DNA from: Dehalococcoidia bacterium
GTDB lineage: Bacteria > Chloroflexota > Dehalococcoidia > DSTF01 > JACRBR01
Direction of reading: 5' to 3'
DNA length: 64,000 bases
Assembly: GCA_021462855.1 (NCBI GenBank)
Contig: JAJTXQ010000014.1
Span: forward strand, 106,042-170,041
Both the position numbers and the translations under genes were made by a program. The first letter of the stretch is position 1. Each line of letters starts with the position of its first letter. Below the pieces are notes generated by a model. That model made no database searches, was not told the DNA's origin, and was given only the letters and a program-made list of their open reading frames with translations. Below, one piece after another: positions 16,830-27,300 of this stretch.

Positions 16830-18662
16830 GTGTACAAGACCCACTACTGCGGCGACCTTCGCGCGAGCGACGCCGGCACCGACGTCGTGCTGGCAGGATG
16901 GGTGCACCGCCGCCGCGATCACGGCGGGCTCATCTTCATCGATCTCCGCGATAGCCGTGGCATCGTGCAGGTCGTCGTCAACCCGGAGGACGCCCCCGAA
17001 GCCCACGCCGCCGCCAGCGACGCGCGCGGCGAGTACGTGCTGCGCATCGCCGGCCGCGTCGAGCCGCGCCGCCAGGGCACCGAGAACGACCGCATCCCGA
17101 CCGGCGCCATCGAGGTCCGCGCGACCGGCGTCGAGATCCTGAACCCGGCGAAGACGCCGCCGTTCTACATCAACGAGGACGCGGACATCGATGAGCAGCT
17201 GCGGCTCAAGTATCGCTACCTGGACCTGCGCCGAGAGCGCCTGCACAACAACATCGTGATGCGCCACCGCATCGTCGCGGAGATCCGGCGCTACCTGACG
17301 GACCGCGGGTTCATCGAGATCGAGACACCGGTGCTCGCAAACCCGACGCCGGAGGGCGCCCGGGACTACATCGTCCCGAGCCGCGTGCACCCGGGCGAGT
17401 TCTACGCGCTGCCGCAGTCGCCGCAGCAGTTCAAGCAGCTGCTCATGGTCGCCGGCTTCGAGCGCTACTTCCAGATCGCCCGCTGCTACCGCGACGAGGA
17501 CCTCCGCGCCGACCGCCAGCCCGAGTTCACGCAGCTCGACCTCGAAATGAGCTTCGTCGAGCAGTCCGATATCTGGGACCTGTTCGAGGAGCTGTACCTG
17601 CACCTGGCCCGCACGGTGCGTCCCGACCTCAACGTGCCGTCGCCGTTCCCGCGCATCACCTACGCCGACGCGATGCGCCGCTTCGGCAGCGACAAGCCGG
17701 ACCTTCGCTACGGGCTCGAACTCAACGACTTCACCGACCTCGTGCGCGAGACGGAGTTCGCCGTATTCCGCGGCGCGGCCGACAGCGGCGGCGCCGTCGA
17801 GGGTATCTGCGTCCCCGGCGGCGCCGAGTTCTCGCGCAAAGAGATCGACGCGCTGACCGAGACCGTGAAGCAACTCGGCGCCCGGGGGCTTGTCTCGATC
17901 GCCTACACCGCCGGCATGGAAGCGCTCACCGAGGAGTCGGTGCGATCGCCCGTGCTGAAGTTCATCGGCGTCGACCTCGCACGGCGGCTCGGTGAACGCG
18001 CGGGCGCGAACTCCGGCGACCTGCTGCTGATCGTCGCGGGCGCCGGCGGCATGCCGGCGAAGGAGCCCGGCTCGGCCGGCCGCGTCAAGCCCTCGCTCGA
18101 CGCCCTGCGCCGCGCGCTCGCCCAGAAGCTCGATCTCGCCGACCGCAACACGCTGCAGTTCGCCTTCGTCGTCGACGCCCCGCTCGTCGAGTGGAACGAC
18201 GAGGAGGACCGCTGGGACGCCGTGCACCACCTGTTCACATCGGTCCACAGCGATGACCTGCACTTGCTCGACACCGACCCCGGCAGCGTCCGCAGCAACG
18301 CCTACGACCTCGTCTGCAATGGCTGGGAGCTGAGCAGTGGCAGCATCCGCATCCACCGCCGCGAGGAGCAGGTGCGCATCTTCGAGCTGCTCGGCATCAT
18401 CCCCGAGCAACAGCAGGAGCGCTTCGGTCACATGCTCGAGGCGTTCGAGTACGGCGCGCCCCCGCACGGCGGCTTCGCACCGGGTATCGACCGCACCGTG
18501 GCGATCTTCGCCCAGGAGACGGACATCCGCGAGATGATCGCGTTCCCGAAGACGAAGAGCGCCTCCGACCTCATGACGAACGCGCCGACGCCGGTCGATC
18601 CGTCCGTGCTCGATGTGCTTGGGCTCCAGCTGAAGCCACGGACAGCCCGCGATGGACAATGA
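16830..18662 (+). CDS. aspS: Aspartyl-tRNA synthetase
   Basis: 610 residues from a GTG at 16830 placed four bases after AGGAGG (16820-16825); this start gives the family N-terminus YKTHYCGDLRAS. The OB-fold anticodon-binding domain (VLAGWVHRRRDHGGLIFIDL) is followed by class II catalytic motif 2 (FQIARCYRDEDLRADRQPEF), the bacterial GAD insertion around residues 310-420, and motif 3 (GFAPGIDRTVAIFA). It charges tRNA-Asp in the cytosol. The flexible-loop sequence QSPQQFKQLLM is present. Whether it is the discriminating or the dual Asp/Asn form cannot be judged here. TACACT at 16791 may be its -10 element. Confidence 0.96.
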   Translation: MYKTHYCGDLRASDAGTDVVLAGWVHRRRDHGGLIFIDLRDSRGIVQVVVNPEDAPEAHAAASDARGEYVLRIAGRVEPRRQGTENDRIPTGAIEVRATGVEILNPAKTPPFYINEDADIDEQLRLKYRYLDLRRERLHNNIVMRHRIVAEIRRYLTDRGFIEIETPVLANPTPEGARDYIVPSRVHPGEFYALPQSPQQFKQLLMVAGFERYFQIARCYRDEDLRADRQPEFTQLDLEMSFVEQSDIWDLFEELYLHLARTVRPDLNVPSPFPRITYADAMRRFGSDKPDLRYGLELNDFTDLVRETEFAVFRGAADSGGAVEGICVPGGAEFSRKEIDALTETVKQLGARGLVSIAYTAGMEALTEESVRSPVLKFIGVDLARRLGERAGANSGDLLLIVAGAGGMPAKEPGSAGRVKPSLDALRRALAQKLDLADRNTLQFAFVVDAPLVEWNDEEDRWDAVHHLFTSVHSDDLHLLDTDPGSVRSNAYDLVCNGWELSSGSIRIHRREEQVRIFELLGIIPEQQQERFGHMLEAFEYGAPPHGGFAPGIDRTVAIFAQETDIREMIAFPKTKSASDLMTNAPTPVDPSVLDVLGLQLKPRTARDGQ

Positions 18663-19062
18663 TCTCGAGGTGATCGCGGGGCAACTGCGCCTCCACCTGG
18701 CCGGCGACTTCCGCCCCCAGGTCGCGCTGCTGCGCCAGCCGCACGGCCGCCTGCTGCAGGCGCTTGAAGGCAAGCAGCCGCTCCGCCTCGACCCGCGCGC
18801 GGTGCTCGGCGTGCTCAACGCGTTCAAGTCCGGCGAGGCGATCGCCACGCAGGTGCAGCAGTGGGCATCGTTCGCATGGCGTGGGCACTTCTCCGGCAGC
18901 GCCGCCCCGGTGCAGCCGATCAAGATCGCGATCGAGGACGACCATCACGACGCGATCATCGGCGTCGTCTCGCGGCTCGAGGAATTGTCCGACGTCAGCG
19001 GGAGCTACATCAGCGATGAGGAGATCGACGAGATGATCGCCGCGATGGAGGCGTGCATCTAG
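18652..19062 (+). CDS. Hypothetical 136-residue protein overlapping aspS
   Basis: The ATG at 18652 lies inside the last codons of aspS, an 11-base overlap, so it is probably translated by coupling. The protein is soluble, with a beta-rich first half (LRLHLAGDFRPQVALL), a middle segment WASFAWRGHFSG, and an acidic helical C-terminus (SDEEIDEMIAAME). No family recognised. It converges on the peptide-binding protein gene with four bases between stops. Confidence 0.6.
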   Translation: MDNDLEVIAGQLRLHLAGDFRPQVALLRQPHGRLLQALEGKQPLRLDPRAVLGVLNAFKSGEAIATQVQQWASFAWRGHFSGSAAPVQPIKIAIEDDHHDAIIGVVSRLEELSDVSGSYISDEEIDEMIAAMEACI

Positions 19063-19066
19063 CGCG

Positions 19067-20731
19067 CTACTCCACGCGCGTCCGCAGGTACCACGCATTG
19101 ACGTTCGCGAACCGCGATGCCGGAGTAAACAGCACCGAAGGCTCGAACCCGCGTGTCTGCCCGGCCTGCGCGTAGGTGAGCACCGGCGTGAACAGCGGCA
19201 CCGCCGGCGCGGCCGCGATCAGGTATCCCTGGAACAGCTCGTACCGCTCCCGGCGGCGGTCGACGTCGGTCGTCTGGCGCGCGCGCTCCAGCACGTCATC
19301 CATCGCGGGCTCGCTGTAGCCCGAGAGGTTGCGCCCCGGCGGAGCGATCTGCGTCGAGTGCCAGAACGGGTACGGGTCAGGGTCCGGGCCGGAGTCGATC
19401 TCGACCAGCGCCGCTTCGAACTGGCGCGCCAGCACGTGCTCCTCCAGGTACGTGTCCGCCGCCAGCGCCTGCACTTCGACCGACGCGCCGATCGCGCGCC
19501 ATTGCCGCGCGATGTCCTCGGCCAGCGCGACGCGCCGCGGGTCATTGCTCGTCGAGATCGTAAACGCGAAGCGCACATCGCCCTTGCGGCGGATGCCGTC
19601 GGAGCCGCGCTGCCAGCCGGCGATCTCGAGCGCGCTCGCTGCGGCGCCCGGCGAGAACCCGGGCACCTCCATCTCGCTGTGCGCCCATGACCCCGTTGCG
19701 ATCCCCGTCGCCGCCTCGACGCCACGCCCGCCCGCCTTGTCGTCGATCAGCGAGCGCACGTTGAGCCCGCGCACGAGCGCAAGGCGCACATCGCGGTCGG
19801 CGAACAGCGGCGAGCGCGTGTCGACGTACATCATGAGCATCGACGTCGTCTGCAGGTCGTGGAGCACGAACCGGTCATCGCCCCGCAGCAGCGCGATGTC
19901 CTGCGGTGGCACATTCGGGCCGAGCAGCGCGCCGTCGATCTGGCCCCCGCGGAGCGCCTCGGTCAGCGCGCTGTCATCGTCGTACACGCGGAACTCGAGC
20001 GTGGAGATGTGCGGCGGGCCGAAGTGGTATGTCGGGTTCGCCTTCAGCACCCCCCCGTCGCCCGTGCGCCCGCCGTACATGTACGGGCCCGTGCCGACGG
20101 GCTGCGAATTGAACGGGGCATTGAACAGCGCGTTGGCATCGAGGTCGCGCAGCAGGTGCTCCGGCAGCACGCCCACCGTCAGATACGCGAGAAACGGCGC
20201 ATACGCCTGCTCCAGCCTGAACTCGACCACGGATTCGTCTCGCGCCGTGACGACGACGCCCTGCATCAACTGGGCGAGCACCGGGTCGCCCTTGAATCCC
20301 GGATCGCTGATCGCCCGGAACGTGAACACCACGTCGTCCGACGTCACCGGCGCCGCGTCCTCGCCGTGCCAGGCGACGCCCTTGCGCAGGTGGAACACGT
20401 AGACCGTGCCGTTGCCGCTGATCTCCCACCGTTCGGCAAGGTCCGGCTGTGGAATCCCGTCCGGCGCGAGCCGCACCAGGCCGCTAAACATCAGCGAGGC
20501 GAGATCGCCATCCGTCGGGTTCGCCGATGCGAACAGCGGGTTCATCCGCTCCGGCGGGCGCGTCACGCCCTCGACGTAGCGCCCGCCCGACGCGGGCACC
20601 GCCTCGCCCTTCGGGTCGGACAGCACGATGAACCACAACGAAGCGACGATCGCCACGCCTGCGACGAGCGCGCCGAAGATCGGCCAGCGCGTATGGTGAC
20701 TAGGAGCGGAGGACGGAGCGGCCAACGTCAC
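19067..20731 (-). CDS. Peptide/nickel-type ABC transporter substrate-binding protein (family 5)
   Basis: 554 residues. The N-terminus has an uncleaved-looking membrane segment (FGALVAGVAIVASLWFIVL), so the protein is probably membrane-anchored outside the cell. The family 5 signature PDLAERWEISGNGTVYVFHLR is around residues 95-115, with the expected later blocks (NPTYHFGPPHISTLEFRVY, and NLSGYSEPAMDDVLERAR). The family binds oligopeptides or similar ligands. No permease or ATPase genes are adjacent, so it is an orphan binding protein. Start is GTG at 20731; a TTG at 20725 is possible. It follows secG by nine bases. Confidence 0.83.
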   Translation of the reverse strand: MTLAAPSSAPSHHTRWPIFGALVAGVAIVASLWFIVLSDPKGEAVPASGGRYVEGVTRPPERMNPLFASANPTDGDLASLMFSGLVRLAPDGIPQPDLAERWEISGNGTVYVFHLRKGVAWHGEDAAPVTSDDVVFTFRAISDPGFKGDPVLAQLMQGVVVTARDESVVEFRLEQAYAPFLAYLTVGVLPEHLLRDLDANALFNAPFNSQPVGTGPYMYGGRTGDGGVLKANPTYHFGPPHISTLEFRVYDDDSALTEALRGGQIDGALLGPNVPPQDIALLRGDDRFVLHDLQTTSMLMMYVDTRSPLFADRDVRLALVRGLNVRSLIDDKAGGRGVEAATGIATGSWAHSEMEVPGFSPGAAASALEIAGWQRGSDGIRRKGDVRFAFTISTSNDPRRVALAEDIARQWRAIGASVEVQALAADTYLEEHVLARQFEAALVEIDSGPDPDPYPFWHSTQIAPPGRNLSGYSEPAMDDVLERARQTTDVDRRRERYELFQGYLIAAAPAVPLFTPVLTYAQAGQTRGFEPSVLFTPASRFANVNAWYLRTRVE

Positions 20732-20740
20732 CCGCCGGCG

Positions 20741-20974
20741 CTAGCTGATGGATGCCCGGACGCCCCAGACCGAGACGATGAGGAACACGACCGCGAGCAC
20801 GATCGTCATCTGGAACAGCGTCTTCTCGACGCCGCGCCGCGTGCGGAAGCTGCTCCCCGAACCGCCGCCGAGCGCCGTGCCGATGCCCGACCCCTTCGCC
20901 TGCAGCAGCAGCACCACGGTCAGCAGGACCGAGACGAGGATCTGGGCGATGTTGATGTAGTCTCGAAATTCCAA
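20741..20974 (-). CDS. secG: Preprotein translocase subunit SecG
   Basis: 77 residues, the usual SecG length. It has two hydrophobic helices (IAQILVSVLLTVVLLLQ and TIVLAVVFLIVSVWGV) separated by a glycine/serine-rich loop (GIGTALGGGSGSSF) that is the family hallmark. The start is TTG at 20974, preceded by GAGAGGTG at good spacing. It is part of the SecYEG channel and helps SecA-driven export. The position next to a surface binding protein is probably not functional. Confidence 0.92.
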   Translation of the reverse strand: MEFRDYINIAQILVSVLLTVVLLLQAKGSGIGTALGGGSGSSFRTRRGVEKTLFQMTIVLAVVFLIVSVWGVRASIS

Positions 20975-21068
20975 CGAAGCACCTCTCGGCGAAAAGCCGC
21001 ACCATTAAACCACATCCGCCAGCGCGCCCCAAATCGCGCCGGGGTAGCGAGCGGCGGGCGGGCGGCGC

Positions 21069-21548
21069 TCAGCGGCGGGCGAGCGGCGGCCACCACCGCG
21101 GCACGGCGCGGCGGTACGCCTCCCACTCCTCCCCGAACGTGCGCGCGAGCGTCGGCTCCTCGTACGCCAGCACGCGCAGGTGGAAGGCGAGGAACAGCGC
21201 GACGCACCATGCCAGCAGCCACGGCGAGGCGAAGAGCAGCGCCTCGCCGACGATGATCGTCAGCACGCCGGCGTACATCGGGTTGCGCATCCAGCGGAAC
21301 GGCCCGCGGACCACCAGGCGCTCAGGCGGCCGCGCCGGATCCGGCGTCCCGCGCCCGCGCGCCCCGAAATCCAGCACGCACCACACGAACAGCGCAGACC
21401 CCGCCGCCAGCACCACCGCACCCGCGGTCAACCACGGCGCGCCACCCGGACGCCCGTCGGTCACCCAGACGATCAGCGCCGGCGCGACGGCTACCGCCGC
21501 GCCGGGCGCCACCGCGGTGAACAGGAGCGCGTGCATCACCAACCGCAT
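21069..21548 (-). CDS. Isoprenylcysteine/phospholipid methyltransferase-like membrane protein
   Basis: 159 residues from the ATG at 21548; an in-frame TTG at 21584 would add 12 basic residues. There are four hydrophobic segments and the family motif RWMRNPMYAGVL, followed by the C-terminal FGEEWEAYRRAVPRWWP, both typical of the ICMT/PEMT fold. Bacterial members are thought to be membrane SAM-dependent methyltransferases with mostly unknown acceptors. It lies between secG and a nucleotidyltransferase-fold gene, all on the minus strand. Confidence 0.75.
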   Translation of the reverse strand: MRLVMHALLFTAVAPGAAVAVAPALIVWVTDGRPGGAPWLTAGAVVLAAGSALFVWCVLDFGARGRGTPDPARPPERLVVRGPFRWMRNPMYAGVLTIIVGEALLFASPWLLAWCVALFLAFHLRVLAYEEPTLARTFGEEWEAYRRAVPRWWPPLARR

Positions 21549-21590
21549 CGTGCGCAGCGTCTCACGCCGGCGCCCTGCGCTCAACCCCGG

Positions 21591-22619
21591 TCAGCCGCCG
21601 CGCCGTTCGGCGATCCGTGCCGCCATCGCCTCGACGGCCGGAAGGTGATCGAGCGCCGCCCGCGCGCGCGTCCGCGCGTCCTCTGTCGATGCGATGCCGA
21701 TATCGGCAAGCACGTCGCGGTCAGCGTGCGAGGCGGAGCGCGCTGGAGCGGTTTCACCCGCCGCGGCCGGTCCGGGGCCCGCGCGTGCCGCCAACCGGCA
21801 CCGCGCCCACGTCACGGCGATCCAGTACATCGCCTCGCGGTGCAGCCCGCGCTCAATGAGGTCACGGCTGCCGTCCACCGCCACCGGCCGCGCGTCGGGG
21901 CTGATGCCCGCGCCCATGTCGACGGCGCCCGCCGACACCGCCGCGTCGAACGCGCCCGTCATTGCGTCGAACGCCGCACGCACGGTGTCTCCCGGCAGCG
22001 CCGCGTATCCCGCGACCCGCAGCAGCGCCTCGTACTCCGGCGCCAGCCCGTGCCCGTGCATCACCTCGCGCGCGGCGGCGTACCGCGTGCGCACCGTGGG
22101 GTTGCGCTGCGCCGCCACCAGCACGACATGCGCCAGCACGCCGCAGGCGAACAGCGCGCTGATCGCCGCCTCCTCGCGCGTACGCGTCTCGGCGCACCGC
22201 GCGGCGTGGCGGCGCACGTTCGCGCTCGCGTCGTCGCAGCGGGCGCGCACCCAGCGCGGCTCTGCGAATCGCCGCGCGACCTCCGCCTGCAGCGGCGCGA
22301 GCCAGCCGCCCGGATCGGCGATGATGCCGTCGTTGCGGAAACTCGTCGCGAGCTGGTATCGGCCGAGCACCGCCTCCGCGCTGCCAAACGCCTCCCGCGG
22401 CACATACGCGATGTCCAGCAGCGCGCCACCGCAGGCGCGCTTGCCCGGCGCCCCGTCAGCCGGCGCCTCGCCGACGACGACAACATCGACATCGGACCAC
22501 GGCCACAGCGCGGCGTCGTCGGGCAGTTCCGTCGTCGAGCCGTGGAAGAACGCAGCGGCGTCGGGCGCGTGCTCGGCGACCCACGCGCGTGCGGCCGCCC
22601 TGGCCTCGCCTGCGCGCAT
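21591..22619 (-). CDS. Nucleotidyltransferase-fold protein
   Basis: 342 residues, starting at an ATG just after GGGGAGGAG. The N-terminus has the nucleotidyltransferase pattern: FFHGSTT (Gly27-Ser28) followed 14 residues later by SDVDVVVVG, giving the Asp43-x-Asp45 metal pair. Beyond residue 60 the protein is alpha-helical (AISALFACGVLAHVVLVAAQ). Minimal nucleotidyltransferases of this layout transfer AMP or another nucleotide to small molecules, proteins or antibiotics. A third acidic ligand may be Asp69 in ALLDIAYV. The acceptor is unknown and I do not recognise a named subfamily. Confidence 0.65.
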   Translation of the reverse strand: MRAGEARAAARAWVAEHAPDAAAFFHGSTTELPDDAALWPWSDVDVVVVGEAPADGAPGKRACGGALLDIAYVPREAFGSAEAVLGRYQLATSFRNDGIIADPGGWLAPLQAEVARRFAEPRWVRARCDDASANVRRHAARCAETRTREEAAISALFACGVLAHVVLVAAQRNPTVRTRYAAAREVMHGHGLAPEYEALLRVAGYAALPGDTVRAAFDAMTGAFDAAVSAGAVDMGAGISPDARPVAVDGSRDLIERGLHREAMYWIAVTWARCRLAARAGPGPAAAGETAPARSASHADRDVLADIGIASTEDARTRARAALDHLPAVEAMAARIAERRGG

Positions 22620-22695
22620 CTCTCCTCCCCGCCGGCTGCGCCGAAAAACACATCAGCCGCTGCCGCCTGCCGGACAACGGCTGGAGAAATATCGC

Positions 22696-22771
<76 letters not shown>

Positions 22772-22968
22772 GTGTGCTCACCGAGCGGGTTCATCGTAGC
22801 AAAGCGCGCCGGGCCGACAAAGGCGCGGGCGCCGTCTGGCCATTGCCGCGCGAAGCGGATGAGCGACGCTCTGCCGGTGCGCCTACTGGTGTAGCATGGT
22901 GCGCGAGCCGGGTGTCACACGCCGGGATTCCGTGACGCTGGCGAGAGCCGACCAGGGAGGAGTTCAGC

Positions 22969-24123
22969 ATGGCCACGGAAGTGCGCCTTCTCGTCGGGAC
23001 GAAGAAGGCCGGGTTTGTCTATTCATCGGACGCACGGCGGCGCGATTGGAAGCTTTCGGAGCCGCTGTTCAGCGGGTGGTCGGTGTACCACATGTCCTCC
23101 GACCTGCGCGGCGCTTCGCCGAGGCTCTACGCGGCGGCGAACCACTGGGCGTGGGGCCGCTCCGTCGCCCGCAGTACAGACCTCGGCAAGACGTGGGAGT
23201 CACGCTCGCCCGGGCTCGGTTTCGCGCCCGACGCCGGCGAAACCGTCGGCAACGTGTGGAGCGTCGTGCCCGGGCACGGCAGCGAGCCCGGCGTGGTGTA
23301 CGCCGGCACGCAGCCTGCCGGCCTGTTCCGGTCCGAGGACTGGGGCGAGTCGTGGCAGCCGGTCGATGCCATCAACCGGCACGACCAGCGCGGCGCGTGG
23401 TCCGGCACCGGCGGCGGCGACTCATGCCTGCACTCGATCGAGATCGACCCGCGCGACCCGCGCCACGTGTACCTCGCCATCAGCGCCGGCGGATCGTACG
23501 AGACGAAGGACGGCGGCGCCACGTGGAGCGAGATCTCGCACACCGCCAGGCAGCAGGACCCGCGCGCCATCGAGTTCACCAACATGATCAACGAGCGCTT
23601 CGGTCTGCCAACCTCGCCGGAGATCGACCCGCTCGGCATCAACGAGATGCACAAGATGCGGCTCGACGCCAAGAACCCCGACCGCCTCTGGACGCAGACG
23701 CATGTCGGCGTGTTCCGCTCCGATGACGCCGGCGCCACCTGGGCCGATGTCACGGCCGGCTTGCCTTCGTTCCACGGCTTCCCGGTCGCCGTCACGCGCC
23801 GCCCGCCCGACGCCACGTACGTCGTGCCGCTCGCGTTCGAGGGCGCATACGACAACTTCCGCGTCTGCGACGGCCAGTTCGCCGTCTACCGCACGCGCGA
23901 CGCCGGCGCCACGTGGCAGGCGCTGACGCGCGGCCTGCCCGGCCCGGACGACTACCAGAGCGTCTACCGCGAGGCGCTCGACACCGATGGGCTGGAGGCC
24001 GAGGGCGTGTACGTCGGCACATCAAACGGGCACGTGTACGCCAGCCTCGACGGCGGGGACTCCTGGGACCGGCTGCCCGGCACGCTGCCGCCGATCCTCT
24101 CCGTGACGTGTGCCGCGTGGTAG
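22969..24123 (+). CDS. Asp-box (BNR) beta-propeller protein
   Basis: 384 residues, preceded by GGGAGGAG. Six Asp-box motifs of the form S/T-x-D-x-G-x-x-W are spaced through the protein at 69-76, 122-129, 179-186, 251-258, 309-316 and 359-366. These mark the bends of propeller blades as in sialidases and the sortilin/photosystem assembly factor group. No signal peptide is visible, so it appears cytosolic, and no sialidase arginine triad or FRIP motif is seen; hydrolase activity is not supported. It is transcribed alone between the tRNA-Lys and tRNA-Val genes. Confidence 0.8.
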   Translation: MATEVRLLVGTKKAGFVYSSDARRRDWKLSEPLFSGWSVYHMSSDLRGASPRLYAAANHWAWGRSVARSTDLGKTWESRSPGLGFAPDAGETVGNVWSVVPGHGSEPGVVYAGTQPAGLFRSEDWGESWQPVDAINRHDQRGAWSGTGGGDSCLHSIEIDPRDPRHVYLAISAGGSYETKDGGATWSEISHTARQQDPRAIEFTNMINERFGLPTSPEIDPLGINEMHKMRLDAKNPDRLWTQTHVGVFRSDDAGATWADVTAGLPSFHGFPVAVTRRPPDATYVVPLAFEGAYDNFRVCDGQFAVYRTRDAGATWQALTRGLPGPDDYQSVYREALDTDGLEAEGVYVGTSNGHVYASLDGGDSWDRLPGTLPPILSVTCAAW

Positions 24124-24170
24124 CGCCGCGTTGACTTCGCAGCGCGCCGCTCGATACGATGCGATGCCTC

Positions 24171-24247
<77 letters not shown>

Positions 24248-24264
24248 TCGAGGAACTGCAGCGG

Positions 24265-24290
24265 ACGGCGCCCGTCGAGGCGCCGTTTCG
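24265..24290 (+). terminator. Probable terminator of tRNA-Val
   Basis: An 8-base perfect stem (ACGGCGCC / GGCGCCGT) with a six-base loop begins 18 bases after the tRNA and is followed by a short T run (TTTCG). The tail is short for an intrinsic terminator, but position and symmetry fit. Confidence 0.5.
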
Positions 24291-24308
24291 CATGTCGGGC
24301 GACGTGCG

Positions 24309-27300
24309 CTACACGCGCGGGTGCCGGTCGCGCAGTTCCGACGCCGCGTTCAGCAGGGGCGCCAGGTGCATGCGGCGCGCCGCTTCCACGGCGCTGTCCA
24401 GCATGTCCTGGGCGCGCGGCGCGTCCTCCGGGTTGCCCCGATCGAGCAGGAAGCGCGCATACTCGTGGCGCGTGTGCGCCAGGTACGGCGCCGCGCGCAT
24501 CCGCCGGTTCAACTCCAGCGCCGCGTCGAAGTGGCGGACGGCGTCCTGCTGCCGGCCGAGCATCGCCGCCAGCGAACCGAGGACACGCGAGACAGCGCCC
24601 CAGCACGCCAGCCCGCTTGCCACGACCACGCACCGCCCGGCGTAGGGCGACAGCAGCTCATACACCATCGCGGCACGCCGGTGATCGCCCAACCGCTCAG
24701 CCAGATAGCCCGCACGGATGATCGCCGACATCCACGTCGGGTCGCGCGAAAGGCCGCGAAAGTGGTCGGCCGCCACGCGCTCGAACTCATCCCGCGCACG
24801 TTCAACCTGCCCCAGTTCGAGGTGGATCGCCGCCAGCGTGCCGTGCCACGCAACAAGCGCCGGAAACTGCTCGACGAAGCCGGCAACCGGCGCCTCCAGC
24901 TCGCGCAGGCGGCCCAGCTCGGTGCATATCGACAGCATCTGCACGCCCAGGAACGGGAGCGCGTTCGGCTCGTGCCCGCGGAGACCATGCGTGACCGCCT
25001 CGCGTGCGGTGTGCTCGGCTTCCTCGAAGCGCCCGTCGAGCATCTGGCGCATGGCGCGGCGCGTGCCGTACATCCAGTGGTGATATGGCTGGCGCAGCTC
25101 GCCCGCGAGCCGTGCGGCCGCCTCCAGCTCGTGGTCCACCGCGCCGATGTCGCCCATGTCCAGGAAGTCCACGATGGCCGCCATGTGCCCGGCGAACTCG
25201 CCAGTGGCGTCGTTCGTATCGCGCGTCGTGCGGATGATCTCGATGGCGATGCCCACGCGCTCTTCGAGCCGTTCAATCCCGAGCGAGTAGTGTCGCGCAT
25301 TGAGCGCGCTCGTGAGCGTCGACGGCGAACCGAGACGCCGCGCCATCGCCATCGCTTCGTCGCTGTGGCGCTCGCGCTCCTCGGTCGGCGGCGCCCAGTA
25401 CAGCGCCCGTGAGAGCAATGCGAGCACGCATGCGCGCAGCTCGCCGTCACCTTCCGGAAGCATCGTCAGCGCCTCCCGCAGCAGTCCGACGGCCTTCGGG
25501 TCGACCGCGCCGACCATCGAGACCCCGGTCGGCTCGTACGCGAGCGCCGCGCGCGCGAAGCACTCCCCGTCGCCCGTCGCGCGCGCGATCGAGGCCGCCG
25601 ACTCGAACGTCGCGCGCGCCTCATCGTGCTCGCCGGCGGCACGCTGCGCCGCGCCGAGCCGGAGCATCAGCGCGCAGCGGCGGCGGCCGTCGAGTGGTGC
25701 GATCCGGTTCAGTGCGCGCAGCGCCTGCCCGTACTCCGAAGCGGCCTGTTCAAACGCCAGCGCGTCGGCCGCCCGCTGCCCCGCCCGCTCCGCGTACTCC
25801 ACGGCCTTGAGCGCGACTTCTCCCTCGCCCGCCGCCTCTGCGAAATGATGCGCCAGCTCCGACAGATGCGCATCATCGCTGCCGTACATCTGCTCCAGCG
25901 ACTCGGCGATGCGGCGATGCAACGCCACCCGGCGCGTCACGGGCAGGTCGCTGTAGATCGTCTCCCTCACCAGCGAGTGCGTGAAGTGAAACAGGCTCGA
26001 TCCCGGCGCCGTCTCGTGCACGACACGCGCGCCGCTCGCCTCCTCGACGAGCACCAGCACGTCATCGATCGAATCACTGCCGAGCGCCATGCGGAGCGAG
26101 TCGAGCGTGAACTCACGGCCGAGGACCGCCACCGCATCGAGCGCCAGGCGGCATGCTGCGCTCAAGGGGGCCAGCCGCGACTCGATGAGCGCGCGGACGC
26201 TGTCGTTGACCGGCACCTTGCCGCCGCGCGCGATCTCGTCGAACCGCCCCGCATCCAGCGCCTCGCGCAGTGTCTGGTAGAGGAAGAACGGGTGTCCCTC
26301 GGTCTGGCTGTAGATCGTCGACACGGCCGCATCGGTCGGCTCGACGCCGGAAAGCTCGCGGATGAACGTGCGCACGTCGCCCTCTTCCATCGCGCGGAGG
26401 CTGATCCGATGCGCCACCGGCTCGCGCGCGATCTGCGCAAGGACCGGCGAAAGCGTGTGCTCGGGGCACAGCTCGTCGTCGCGGTAGGTGACGATGACCA
26501 TGATGCGCGCGGAGCGGAGTTCGCTGGCGAGGAACCGCAGCAGCATGAGCGACGAAACATCGGCCGCGTGCGCGTCGTCGAAGACGATGAGCAGTGGCGT
26601 CTCCTCGGACAGGTTGCGCAGGAACATCGCGGTGGTATCGAACAACCGGAAGCGCGATGCCTCCGGGTTGAGCGCCGGCGGCTCCGGGACCCCGGTCACG
26701 AGCGGCGCCACGTCGCCGGCGATCTGCTCCAGCACGTGGCCCGCCGCCCCCAGCGACGAAAGCGCCCGCGCCGCGCCGCCGCCCTCGATCGCGCTGCGGA
26801 GGATCTGCGTCCACGGCCAGTACGCCGGCACGCCCTCATCCTCGATGCAGCTCCCCCAGAGGACGCGGACACCGCGCGGCAGGGCATCCTGCCCGGCGAG
26901 TTCGACCGACATGAACGTCTTGCCGATGCCGGCCTCGCCCGCGAGCAGACGCACCTGCCCCTGCCCCGACAGCGACAGCTCCAGCGCGACGCGCAGGTCC
27001 TCCATCTCGCGCTCGCGGCCCACGAACGTGCGCCGGCGCCGCGCGGGCGTCCCCCCCGCTGGCGCCGCCCGCGGCATCGCGATCCGGATCGCCGGCGCCG
27101 GGATCGCGACGGCGCCGAGCGCCTGTTCGTAGATGGCGCGCGTCTCCGGCGACGGCGCGACGCCGGCGGAACGCTGCAGCGCCTCGCGGCACTCCGCGTA
27201 CTGCCGGATCGCGCGGTCGCGATGCCCCGCGCGGATGTACAGGCGCATCAGGCGCGCGTGCGCGGGCTCCCCCGCCGGGTCCGCTCGCACGAGCAACTCC

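Noticed and set aside
16206-18923. A long open frame of about 905 codons on the minus strand opposite aspS
   Set aside because: It is antisense to a clear aspartyl-tRNA synthetase; high-G+C DNA keeps such frames open. The composition is rich in Arg, His and Ala and matches no domain.
22969-24123. Sialidase activity for the Asp-box protein
   Set aside because: The FRIP motif and arginine triad of sialidases were not found.
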